A stretch of 64,000 bases of DNA from Tetrahymena elliotti 4EA (taxonomy: Eukaryota > Ciliophora > Oligohymenophorea > Hymenostomatida > Tetrahymenidae), in assembly GCA_000231825.2 (NCBI GenBank), contig JH720301.1, positions 248,001-312,000 on the forward strand. Direction: 5' to 3'. The notes below the pieces were generated by a model. That model saw only the letters and a program-made list of their open reading frames with translations. It had not been told where the DNA came from and searched no databases. Both the position numbers and the translations under genes were made by a program. Positions 25,737-38,366 of the stretch are shown in pieces (the stretch's first letter is position 1; the number at the start of each line of letters is the position of its first letter).

Positions 25737-26635
25737 TGCTTGCCTTGGATTTCTCTTAAAGTTACTAATAATTTTGTTTTCATTTTTTTAAGATTACACA
25801 ATCATCAACACGATTTTTTATTTCAATTTCCCCCCCTTTTTTTTAAATTTTTTTAAGATCTAATCGCTTTTGAAAAACCAATCAAAATATATTTTTTCTC
25901 TCTTTCAATAATAAAGACTATGAAAAAGTTGATTTTGCAAAATTAAATGATCCTCAAAAGATAGATTTTTATAAGTTATGAGTTTGCTTTAACGCAGTTG
26001 TGAAGATATTATCAATAATTATCAAAATCCTATCTTTACAGTAATAGTGATAACTTACCTTAATGTCTATTAACTTGTAGCCTTTCTAAAAAATATTTAA
26101 GCCACAATTTGCTTACTCAATTCAGCAATTAATATAGTTATTATTACATTTCTGATTGATTATTAGGATGCACATTAAAAGTCTAAGGTAGGGAAAATTT
26201 TCCATTTAATTAAATAAAAAAGCTTGCAAGTAAAGTTTGTATTTTCTTAATTAAATTGAGAGTAAATAATGGCAAAAAGTGTATCTTTAGTTTAATTGAA
26301 AAGGAATTAATAAAGAAATAAATAATAGGTAATCAAATAAATTCAAGTGCCTGTAAAGAATACAATTTCAACATATGGGAAGAATATATGAATATAAGAA
26401 ATTATAGATTTGTACTTTTTTAAATGATATTATTATTTTTATTATTAAGAATTTTATTAATTTTTTATGATAAGTATTGAAGTAATCTGATTTTTTATAT
26501 TTAAATACGAACAAATTGTTTTTAAAGTAATAAAAGAAAGTTTTTTCTTCCTTTTTTAGTGATTTCATTATGTACATTTTTTATTTTTTAACATATTTTA
26601 TTCATTCATCAACTAATCTCCTTACTTCCTTCATT
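25737..26635. other. AT-rich spacer with a C7/T8 run
   Basis: No supported gene. A homopolymer junction (a run of C followed by a run of T) lies near 25830-25847. It forms the 3' flank of the paralog C gene. Confidence 0.5.
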
Positions 26636-28966
26636 TCAAATTTTCTTGTTGTGATTTTTTATTGTCCATTTTTTCTTGAAAATAAGTTCCGGACTAAGAA
26701 GTGAGTCGTCGCTGTAAAACTTGTCAATCAATATTTGTGCTTAATTTGAGTATATCTTCTTGTTTTCATTTTAGTCTATTTCAAGGCACTCCTCTTCTGA
26801 TATTTAGCCTTTTCTGCTGGAAGATGTTCTCTTTTTTGAAATTTTCTATATTTCTAAAGTCTCTGGAGTGTATAATTTTATCTCTAAGTAGTCACCAAAA
26901 TTTTCTTCACAGAATACTTAACTGTTGCATTTCTAATCAAAAGATTGATAAGTGTTAAGCAAAAATACTTTCTACTAAATTTTGACTTTGATATTTTTAC
27001 CACAAGAGTGCTTAATTTCTCCATACTTCAGGCTTTACTTTCTATTGTAGTGCTTTTATTTCTCTTTGAATGGAGTAATTATTTAATATATTTAATCTAT
27101 TGATAATTCTGAAGCACTATAACCAGCGTAGTCAAATGGGAGCATACTACTTGAATCATTTCTCAAGATGGAGGAAAATAGAGTGTTAAAGTTGCATCCT
27201 ATCATTTCAATAAATGAGGTGGAAACTCCAACTTGAAGAGATTCTATTAGAGCAGGACTTTTACGGGTAATGCGAAAAGTATAGCAGTATTTTTCAAATT
27301 ATTTAAGTATTTTGCTTGCTTAACTTAAATTAAAATTTATTCTTTAAACAGAGGAATAAGGATCAAATGATATTGCACTTTCTTCTTTTTAGTTTTGAAT
27401 TGTTTATACTGATGGGCTGGTTAGTAAATTTTATATACTGGAAAAAGAGTTAGTAGTAGCGTTATATTATGTTTATGATAATTATTACATTTTATTCATT
27501 TAGTTCTCAGTTACTTTTAAAGCGCTATCTCCAATTAAAATAAGTGAATTAGCAATTTGTATTTATTCTTATTATTGTTACTTTCTTTCTTGAAGAAATG
27601 CTTTATACTTGGAAAGTGAGTTTACTAAGTTTATTGCTTTCTCATTCTCTTTGTATTGGTTTAAAATATCAATTACTTTGGAAATTTCAGTTTCAGGTGT
27701 AGTTTTCAACTAAAGATTAGCAATTATGTATTTTTTATATTTTTGTAATTAATCTATATAGAAATGCTAGCTAATTGTCTTGGACAATGTGTCTTCGATT
27801 TGAGGATGAACAAATTCATTTAAATCTACAATAACACCTCCCTCTAGTAAGATTTTGTTTTCAACTTGAATTTTTGCAGCCAAATTTTATGACTAAAAGA
27901 TATTAACATAAGAAAAGTTGCGCAATGAAAATTATTCTTATTATCTCTCATTTAATTAGGACTACAGTTATTATTGCTGTTGTTAATAGTTTTCAGAATA
28001 GCTTTAACTGTCTTGGTGTATAGTAGTGTTGCTATTTAAATCTGAAGTGTGTTAAGTGATAATGGTATAGTGTTTATTATTCCTTTAATCAAGATTCTCA
28101 GTATTTTTTTATTTAAGTATGTCTTTTTAAAAATGAGGATCATTGTTGGAATTATATTTTTTATTACTCTAATTTGAAGAATTTAAATGGTAAGGGGATT
28201 CTTATTATTTTATATTATCAGCATCGAAATTGTTAGCATTCTAGTGTATTTAAGAATCGTAACTAGAAGAAACTCTTCTTTAGTCTAATTAATTAATTTC
28301 TAAGTTATCTTTATGTACTTTAGATTCATTCATTATATTAATTCTTTGACTCCTAGAATCGGTTTTTTAAATTTAACTGTCGCAATAATTAAGCTAAAAG
28401 TTATTGTTTTAATTTTATTAGTAAAGGGTTGCTTCGCTTTAGTCTTCTTCATTTTTTATTTCTGCTAATTAAATATTCTACTATGCGCAAACTTTGTATA
28501 ATTAAATATGAGAATTTTCATGGTAGTGGGAATCATTTTTAGATTTTAGTTATGTTTTTTTTACAATATTATTATAGATATTATCGCCATGTGAATATGA
28601 TGGGAGTGTTTATGTTGTGAATATGCTAGAGACATTTTAATTATGCTTTTTGCTGTTATTGAGGGCATCGTATATAAATACCTTGTCTTAGCATTTATTT
28701 AATTGCAAATCTTAATAATTACATGGAATGTAATTTTAGTTTAGCATAATTTTGCTATTTTGAGTAAATAAAACATTCTTATTTTGATCATAATTACTCT
28801 CTGTTTCTAGAGAATAAACTATCTATAGTTCTGTGGGGTTTTAATGGTCTAGGGTGTCTATCTAGCTGTTGTGCTTATCAGAAGGGGTTCTCAATTCATT
28901 TTCAGGGGGAGAGCTGCTCATAGAATCATCACGAGGTATGGTATAATAACTTGAGTAAAAATCCAT
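26636..28966 (-). CDS. PAS-like domain protein with long Gln/Asn-rich N-terminus (paralog C)
   Basis: Single exon, 776 residues, from ATG at 28966 (MDFYSSYYTIPRDDSM) to TGA at 26636-26638. The first 340 residues are Asn/Gln/Ser-rich. A segment with ILLEGGVIVDLNEFVHP corresponds to ISGEIVVDFDIF of paralog A. A coiled-coil-like region follows (ISKVIDILNQYKENEKAI, poly-Gln). The PAS-like segment at about 535-680 includes YTFRITRKSPALIES, FIEMIGCNFNTLFSSILRND and IKHSCGKNIKVKIQQKVFLL. The C-terminal AQILIDKFYSDDS matches the conserved tail element of paralogs A and B. Gln is written mainly with TAA and TAG. Function unknown beyond the PAS-like fold. Confidence 0.82.
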
Positions 28967-31100
28967 CAATTTTTTTATGCCAAAATATTTGAATTTTTTA
29001 AAATTTATTTACTTTTTTTAGCGATATCAACCTGCCTATTATAATTAATGTAAAAGTTAGTAAAATAGAAAAAAAAACTCTAAACTAGTTTTTGTGTAAA
29101 GTTACATTTCATAAGTGAAATTAAAGAAAGGGTAAATGCTCTCTTATTGAATACTTGGTAGCTTAAGTATTCAAAGATTGCAATTATCTGATAATTTCAT
29201 AGAAAGCTGTAGAAAATGAAAGGAAAAGGAAAATATTACTTTTTAGATGTTGAGCAATTAGTTACTTCTAAAGAAATGAGCAAATATATTTTTTGAGTGA
29301 GTTTCAAGTTCTATATCTGCAAAAATTTTTTTGCTTATGTGTTTATTTTCTTTTTGTTTTTATTAATGTGATTTGTTATTTAGATTAAAAAAATTATAAA
29401 TAGAAATTAACTATTGATTCATGGTATTTATATTTTTTTAAAATATTAAACACATAAATGATAATTAAAATTTACTATTTACTATACATAATTTCAATTA
29501 TTGGATTCTATTTTTAAACAGTTTAGTTAATTTGTAGTAATCTCAAAATTATCCACTAATTAAATCAATATTTGCATTAATTAAGTTTATGGGGCAGGGT
29601 AATTTAAAATAATAAAGATCTAATTTCTTACTTATTACTTACCGAAGTGTTTGTTTCTTAATAATTCAATAAAAAATTCAAAATACAAAAGAATTACCCT
29701 ACTAACTCCAACAAAATTGTTACTAAAATAGATGAAAATATAAAATTAGCATTTTATCGATCAATATTTCTTTAATTGGAAAAAATGTAATGTTCATGCA
29801 ATCAACCAAAAATTTTTAAAATAGCAAATTTTGATCAAAAAAATACACTTGAAAGTAATGAGTAAAAATAATAGCTAATTAATTATATTAATTAGCTTAC
29901 TTATTTAATTCTAATTCTTTTTTAAATAACTAACTAACTGATCTAATTTTTTTGTTTTATTGAGGAAAAAAACATTGCAATTTAACAAAATTTATCATTT
30001 TCACTGAATTTTATCATCACTATTGAAGCTTTTTCCTAAAATCTTAAATGTAAAAATTTGCATGAAAATTCATCAAGCGGAATTTACCTTAAATTATTAT
30101 TAGCTAGTAAAAATAACTTGTAAAAAGCATCCTGTCTTGTTAATTTGAATAGCAAATAGATCCTATGCTTTAAGTATTATCTTTGCTCAAATTCAAGTGT
30201 TTTTATCTTTTGATAAATGAGTAATATTTATTTACAAAAAAAATTTCCAAATTTTATTTCATATAGCCTATACATATTTATGATTAAGTTGATTACTTTT
30301 TATTATTTTTTTTACGGATAATACTTATTCTTGTGTTTTTGAAAAAATTGAACCAATGTATTCTGATATTTTAAGTTTTTAAATCCATTATTTAAAAGTA
30401 ATTAATATGTAACTAATGTGACAAAAATATATATTCTTTTAGAAAGTTTTCCTTCTTTTTCTTTTTGTTGATGGCTGGATTTTACATGTGATATTTGTTA
30501 AAATTCCTTAAAAAAAGAAATTAAAAATTATTTTAGATGCTACTTTTCAATTGATTGAAATAAAATTTTAATTTTAAAAGGAATGAATGACTTAACATGT
30601 TAGAAATTATTTTGCAGATAGAATGGCTAATTTTTTTTTTTTAATTTGATATGTTTGTTAACTTATTTAAAAAGAAAAAAATCCTTATTTAATTTAATAA
30701 AGAAGATAGGAAAGGTATTTGTAAAAAGAAATAGTAATCAGTATATAAGTAGTAAGAAAAAAGAATAAAATAGATAAGAGAATTTTTAATTAAAGAAAGC
30801 TTTTTGTTTTTTATTAAATTACTTTATGAATTCAAATAGCTTACATAAAACACAATTAATAAAAAGAATCGAATTAAGGTTATCTTTTAATTTTTAAACT
30901 TTACAATATTTTTCACAATATAAAGCTCTTGTTTACATCTCAAAAACAAAATTGATTGCTTGAAATATTTTTATTTTTTTTATTCATCCTTTCATAAAAT
31001 TTATCCACATTCTTTAGACTTTTCATGTAAATCATTAATTATCTATTATTCTATTAGTCACATATGTCATATGTGTCACATCATTTCACGTAATGTAAAT
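28967..31100. other. 2.1-kb AT-rich spacer
   Basis: Between paralog C and the channel gene. Only short ORFs (such as a 25-codon one near 29215) occur; none is supported. Confidence 0.5.
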
Positions 31101-34100
31101 TCATTTCCGGTTTTATTAAAGATTTCCTTACACAAATTTGGAAAGAACTCTTTTTCCAATCTAAACATCAACCAGTGAAATTAATTCAGATTGTTTTTCA
31201 AGCTACTATTTGACATTTTTACTTTTTGATGATATAAGGCAAATTGACTTTTTCGCATCTAGTAAGTATTACAGCAGCATTGAATATTTTATATTATTTG
31301 ATTAGTATGATGTTCGCTTTAAGAAAAGCTCAAGCCATAGCCCAGAACTCTAAATTTCTTCTGTCTATAGAATTTAACTAACTTCTGACTAAACTATCAT
31401 GCATTCTTAAATATTTTCACCTTTCTTTTAAGTGTTTATTGAAAGAAAGTTTTTTTGCTTTTATTATTCAATAACTTCGTGATAATACATTTCAGTAACT
31501 TTTTTTGTTGTTAAAATGTCAGAATAAATCTAACTATTTTGTTAAGAATTTGCTCTTCTGGGTTCAAAAAAACTTTCTTCTTCTATTAATGGCTAGTTTT
31601 CTTCCTAAGCTGTATCTATGAAAAGGATAGGGTACGCTCTATCGCTTTTAATATTTTGATTATTCAGATTACTGTTAGCATATTAAGAAATTTGGTTGTC
31701 TTAATTTTACAACTTCTATGGAATTTTTTTTGTTTTAGATGAGGAAGAGAACTGTTAAAAAGCAGGTTATTATTGATTCTACCTCAAATTTTTGTTCACT
31801 ATTGAATGATTTTAGTTAAAAGACCCAAGATTAACCATATCTTCTTGCTATTTCTATTATTCATTTTATTAGCCTAAAATTTTTAGAGTATTTAGAGTAT
31901 CATCTATAGTTGTGGTAACTGAATCAACTATTTTATTTTATTAATCTAATTGAGGAGGTGGGGAGACTTTAATCTTGTAAGAAAGATCTATATTCTGATT
32001 CTCGTTGCCTTATTAATTGGTTTATTAAATTTGAATTGGAGAGGGAAGTGAGCTGTCTTATTACAGATTTTTATTTAATGGGTATTTAGGTTAATTTTTA
32101 ACAATAGCTTAATTATTTTGTAATTAAGCTCCGTTTAGAAATAATTATTCAATTTTTTCTTGTTAGAAGACTACATTGTTTGTATTTTCCAAAGTGATTG
32201 TTTGTGAATTACTTGTATCAAATTTATTCATGTTTTTTAGATTTTGATTGTTCTACTAATATGCATTATTCATATTCTATATAGTATTGGCATTTTATGC
32301 AAAGCTAGGTAAATGAGAAGCCAAGCTTTAGAAGTTTGATTAGCAAGGCACATGAGTGTAAACTGAAGCGTTATAGCATGAGAGAGAAAGGAGCGCCTTC
32401 TTCTTGGTCTTTGAACGGATCTTCTTCAAAATATTTTTCAAAAACAGAATATTCACTTTTTCATATTAGTCTATTTCGAAGATTTTTTGAATTTTTTTCT
32501 TATTAAGAGGAAAGAAACAAGATTTAAAAAATAAAGGCAAATCATTGTTAAATATTTGAATGAGGAGGATAGGAATACCTAGAATAACCCAAATCAGGGA
32601 AAGTAAAACTCTATGAAAGGTTCTAAGAGTAAATGAATTATTGATATTAAATATTATAAGGAAAAAAGTTGCCATATAAGTAGGTATTATCAGAAGTAAT
32701 TACAAAAATAAAAAGATGGTAGCAAAGCATATCAATAGGACAAAATAAGACAAGTGAAAGCTAAATTTATTAAGCTGCCTTGATTAGGTAGGAAAAAGGT
32801 AAATCAAAGGAGTAAGTATAAAATTTATAACATTCAAAGGTGGAGGAAAATAAAATGTTGATCCATAAATATCATTTTTCTTTAATTTAACATAATCCTC
32901 ATACAGTAAAAGCGAGTATTCCATATTTGCCTATTATTAGATACATTTATAAGTATTTGATAAAAGAGCAATCAATACATTGATCACAATTATGTTAAAG
33001 ATTATCAAGAAAATTATTAAGTAAAGTTGAGTATCCATCCTTTTACCATTTAAAGAGAAACTTGAAAAAATGGAAGAAAAGAGATATAGATAGGCTTCAG
33101 CAAAACTGTTGTAGTCAGAGTATGCATATCCAAACCCAATATAGAAAAACATAGAAGCGGCTGCTATAAAAAGAAGTATTATTATTAGAAGCCAAATAAT
33201 GTCCTTTACAGCGAGTTCAAATATTTTAGTTATTTTTCCTAGTCTTTATGTTTTTCTAACAAAACGCAAAAATCTTACCCACAAAATTAAAAAGAAAAAC
33301 ATCAGTAAGTCTTTAAAGATTTCACAATTTCTATTCAAATCATTTAAGTTAAGTTATTTAGATATATACAAAAAAGGATTTAGGTTAGATTCCATATGCC
33401 ACACAATGATAGAAGCTAAAACAACAATGACTATATCTACTAAATCAAAGAATCCAAAAGCGTATCTCCTCCTTTTTACTAAAGCATGATATAAAATTAA
33501 TTAAATTATTTGTAATAAATATGATGTAAATAGGCCAAAGAAAACTTTAGGAGTGACGTTTAAACCATTCATGGCAATAAGTAATTAATAAAAATACTTG
33601 CAGTCATTTAGAAATAAATCCTATAATTATTATACACCACAGCTTTAATACCAAACCAGCTATTTACAGAAATCTTCATTACTTTAATTACCAGGTAAGG
33701 AGTTTATAGGTTATAATACTTTTGGATCAGACAAAAATTAGCTACAAATTTAAGACCAAGATTACTGATATTAATCAGGTGGATAATTTTTAAAATTTAA
33801 TTGTAAGTAAGCATGAGAGGTTTTCTAAAAATTTATATATTCATTAATGAATTCTAGAGAATAAATAAAGCACAACAAAAACAAGGTAATAAAAAATACT
33901 AGATCCAAAATATTTCTCATCATAACTGATTTCTCTATTACTACTTATTGGTAAAGGTAATAGTCATTTTTTACATGATTTTCTTTTACCAGTGTAAAAC
34001 CATCTGTTAAGAAATAGAACATTTTATTTAAGTTTGGATAACGAGGCTTTTTTGTAACATCTTAAATATGGGATGATCCAACTAGCTTTTATTTTATTTA

Positions 34101-37100
34101 TAACTCTTTTTATCTGTCAGAGTCTTAGCCTTCAGCTTAAGAAAAAGCAATTTAAAAATCTTGTTACACCATTACTCTTTACTGATCATCTATTATAAAA
34201 TTATAGAAAAAATTATTAACAATTAAGTTTATGGTTTTAAAATTTATTTCAGAATTTGTCTAGATCATTAATTAGCTTAAAATTTGTATCCGCTCGACAC
34301 TGGAAAAATTTATTTTTTAATTAAATTATGAAATTAATTAGATGAATCAATGTAATCTTCTTTTTACAAAGCTAAAATTTTGCTGTTTTAATGCTAATTA
34401 CAATTATCACAATAACAAGTGAATTAAAAAAAACTTGGTTTTTAATTTGAAAAACAAAGTAAAAGTAATTTGTAAGTTATTCTTATTTTCTTGTAAAAAA
34501 CATAACAATCAAATTTAATTTATTACTCATTTTTTGAAAGTTCTCATTATTAAACATTACGTTTTGCAACCTGCTCTCATCAATAACATTTTATGATTAC
34601 ATCATTTAAAAATTTTAATGATACCTTCCTTGTAAATCTGAAATATTTTCTGCTGGTACAAACGGAGGCAAATCTTTAACAAGCCCTGTGTGAAATTGTA
34701 ATAATTCCTCAAACAATTTCATTTAAGATGAGCATGCTAAAATATTACTTGAAAAATTGTAATCCGATTTCCATTTTGTAAATAAAGTATTTTTTATATT
34801 GTCTAGGCTTAGAAGAGGAGAAAAAAACTCTTTATAATTTATTGTTATTTAAATTAGTGTAAATCTAGCTGGATAAATAATGTCAAACAGCAGCATTTTC
34901 CATTATCGCAAATCTTCAACTTCTAAGCTGAAGGCAATAGATAAATTTAAATATTCTAATGCAACTTGTTTTAACTTTAATTTTAATGGAGAGTTGAATC
35001 TTTAACTTAAGATATAAAAAATTTTAGATATTATTGTACAGGTGATAATAGGAGATAATGTGTAAAAAAGGTAGCTTAAGTTTATGTTGAATTTCTACAA
35101 ATCTTAGCTATAGACCTAAGACTCATATAAATTTTGATGCTAATTTTTAATGGATTTAGGAGAAGCATAAGTGCTTCTACATGCATGACCTATCTGATGA
35201 ACGCTACTTGTTAAGATATTTCCATTAGATAGTATGCTTTGGCTATTAATAATAGGGCAGTTATTGTTGAGCATCATTGTAAATATTTCTATTAAAAATT
35301 CTTACTGTTTTCTACTCTAAATTTGTTTGTAAAATTAACTTAAAATGCAAATAATATCACTAAAATATTTTGTTTCATTTATCATAGGAATTAAACTAAA
35401 GAAAACATCTTCCTAAGATAGTATCTTTTCAGTATCCTAACGATAGTGTAAAAGAGATTAAACAATAAAATCGAGTCTTTTATGTCTGATAGCATCTTAA
35501 ATTGTTTTCTTTTACAAAACAAAAATAGTTCCTGATTCAATCTCTGTAAAGTTTTTTAAGTATTTTAGCATTCCCTACCATAAATTTTCAAAATTACTTT
35601 CAAAAAAAACCTCAAACATGGATATTAATGAAAATTGCCTGATACTTTTTTAATAAATAAATGGATTAATTAATTTTTTTGTGAATTATTTTAAAACAAA
35701 AATTAAAATTTAGAAAATATCATTGAAAGCAAAATATTTTAATAAACTATTAAAAAATAAATGTATAGTTTTTGTCATTTCTTTTTATTTTTTCTCTTGC
35801 AAAAATTAACTTTAAGAAAATTAAAAATAATAATTTGTTGTTTCTTTCTATTTTTAATTATTTTTTAAGTTAAAATTTAATAAAATAAAATATTTTTTAG
35901 TAAAATTAAAAATAAAAAGAATTAAAATTTGCTTTTTTAATTTTTCTTTGTCAATTATTTATTTTTATATTCTGAAAATTAATTTTATGATAATTAATAA
36001 AAATTTTTTAAATTAAAATAACTTTATCAAAAAATTTATTAAATTACAAGAAAAAATGCTGATCCAAAAAGCTAAGTAAATTAAAGCTATGAAATAAAAT
36101 ATCATCATCTTAATCTTAATAAATCAAAAAATTAATTAATATTTTTATAGTCATTTAAAAAACTAACAACGCATTTAATTCTACCAATTAAAGTTTGTTA
36201 TCTTGACTAAAAACTATTTATTGTTTAAAGATGAAATAAAATTTTATAGTATTTATGATAAAAAGTTTAGTGTTATTTCGGATTTAAATAAAATAAAAAA
36301 TACTAAATAAAAGAAATCTCTCAGCATGCCTTTAAATATTTTAAAAGGTAAATATGAAAGTTAATCAAAAAATTAGAAATATTTTGTTATTGGTATTTTT
36401 GGTATTTATAAATTAGTACATTTTCTTAGAGGAATAAAGTAAAAAATTGATTACTTTTAATTAAAAAAAGGTGTATGTGTGAATAATTAATAATTTAAGT
36501 AATAAATAATATTTATGTTATATAAAAGAAAATTTACCATAGAATTTAGGAACTTTAGAAGTATTTATATTCAGCATATCGCTTTTCTAGAATACTAAAG
36601 ATAATATTTTTAGTTTTTTCAAGTTCCGACTAGTTTATCGCATCATATTAATACCCAAGCATGTAGTTTATGGCATCTAGGTTATTGTTTTGTATCAAGA
36701 AGGATGAAGTTAGTTTATCTACATTTTCAAGATTTAGCTTCATGTCTTTAATTAATGGTTTCATTAAATATCCGATTTTATATATTGACATGAATTTGAG
36801 AAGACTTCCGCATATTTATTAGTTGTGTTTTATTAGCAATTTTAAATCTTAAAAAGTACTAGTATCAGAGGTTTAATTCTCATCTTAATTTAAGAAGTAT
36901 TAAAGCTCTTTGATGATCTAATTTGCTACATCAATACTTCTTAAAAAATATAAAATATAAACAATGATGACTAAACTATTTCTTTTCTCTTCGTATAAAT
37001 TGTTATCATAAAAATTATTTATAAGGAATTCTAAATCATTTTTAAGAAATTCTCCTATTTCCTGTTCTGAAAGATGCAAAATAAAATCTTTGTAAACTTT

Positions 37101-37547
37101 GATGATATTAATGTTTTAGATTTTATTTTAATTAAACTGCCTAGGGTTTTCATTTTTAGGAGCATTTATATTATTTTTCACTTGTTAATCATTAATATTG
37201 ATCATTTGTATAACCTACTTATTGTTTAAAATGTCAGGATTTTGCTACATTTTGCTATTTAAAGACTAAATGATAAATAAATAATCCTATTAAAACTGAG
37301 TTATTGGTTTGAAATTATTTACTTTTAATAAGATAACAAATTTTTCTAAATTAGATATAAACTTGAGAGTATCTATTAATTTTCTTTTGCTAACAGTATA
37401 TTTTGTAAACGGATAAATTTTATGATATTTAGAAAAGTAAGAATAACTTTAAATTGAATTTTGTTGGCCAGTAATTATTTAGCAAAAATTTATTTCTAAA
37501 AAATAAAAATAGTTCCAACACTAAATCATGTCATACAATTTAACCAT
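31101..37547 (-). CDS. Polycystin/TRP-like cation channel
   Basis: Model of 1742 residues in three exons: 37547-36538, 35644-34625 and 34299-31101. The introns are 35645-36537 (893 nt) and 34300-34624 (325 nt); exon lengths sum to a multiple of three. Residues 1-680 are helical and repeat-like. Ion-channel core: S1 near 800 (ILDLVFFITLFLLCF), then a loop of about 130 residues rich in Cys and Asn, S2 (FFGLFTSYLLQII), S3 (DLVDIVIVVLASI), S4 with Arg/Lys (ILWVRFLRFVRKTQ), S5, a pore-like AYLYLFSSIFSSFSL and S6 (IFNIIVINVLIALLS) near 1110. A large S1-S2 loop is characteristic of polycystins and mucolipins. Two further hydrophobic segments follow S6, which is unusual, then a Gln-rich cytoplasmic tail of about 400 residues. 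Joining the first exon across the 893-nt intron keeps the frame but is inferred; without it the gene would start at 35619. Confidence 0.8.
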
Positions 37548-38366
37548 AAAAATCAACCATTTTTTCTACTTTTCATCTTTTTAACATTCATAATTATAAA
37601 AAAAACTTAATTTGGCAACTATTTATTGTCTGATTTTGAGATTATAGAGGATAAAAATTATCAGTTAATATTAGAAAACATTATGTGAATAATTTTTTCA
37701 ATAAATAAATTAATAATTTACTTTTTTACAAGATAGCATAAAATCTCAATAAAAAAACTCATGTACTTAGATACTCCTCTTTCATTAAATCTTTCTTCTC
37801 ATTTGGCATAAATTTAATAAAATTATACTTACTTTGAATTTATTAGTCATATTTTTTTGTTAAAATCTAAAGTATATTTTTTTTATTGGCTTTAATAATA
37901 AATATTAATTTTAATATTTAAGAAAGATTTAAAATATAACTTTTACTCTTCAACAATATATCTCAATTTATTTTAACCTTATATCTTTAAAAAATCTTGA
38001 AAATAGTTCATTCAAATATAAAGGAATTAGAAAAAGAGAGTTTTTAAAATCTTTGATTATATAAAATTAGTATAAAATCAAAAAAAAATTTCATATCAAT
38101 CAATAAAAAATCTCAAAAATTAAATAAGATTTTTAAAACAATTAACTTATTTACACAAAGTTATCTACTTTTAGTATTTTATTTTGAAAGCAAGTTGTTT
38201 GTTTACTAAAGAGTAGTTAATATCTCAAAATATATTTTGTAAAATATGAAACTATTAATAGTTAATGGAAATGAGTATAAGTTTCAATTTCAATAGACTA
38301 CATAAAATGATTTATATAAATTATTAGCCTTTTATAATATATTAAAATTTATTTTACTAAATTTAT
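37548..38366. other. AT-rich spacer
   Basis: 0.8 kb between two minus-strand genes. No supported feature; it must contain the promoter of the channel gene if its first exon is right. Confidence 0.5.
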
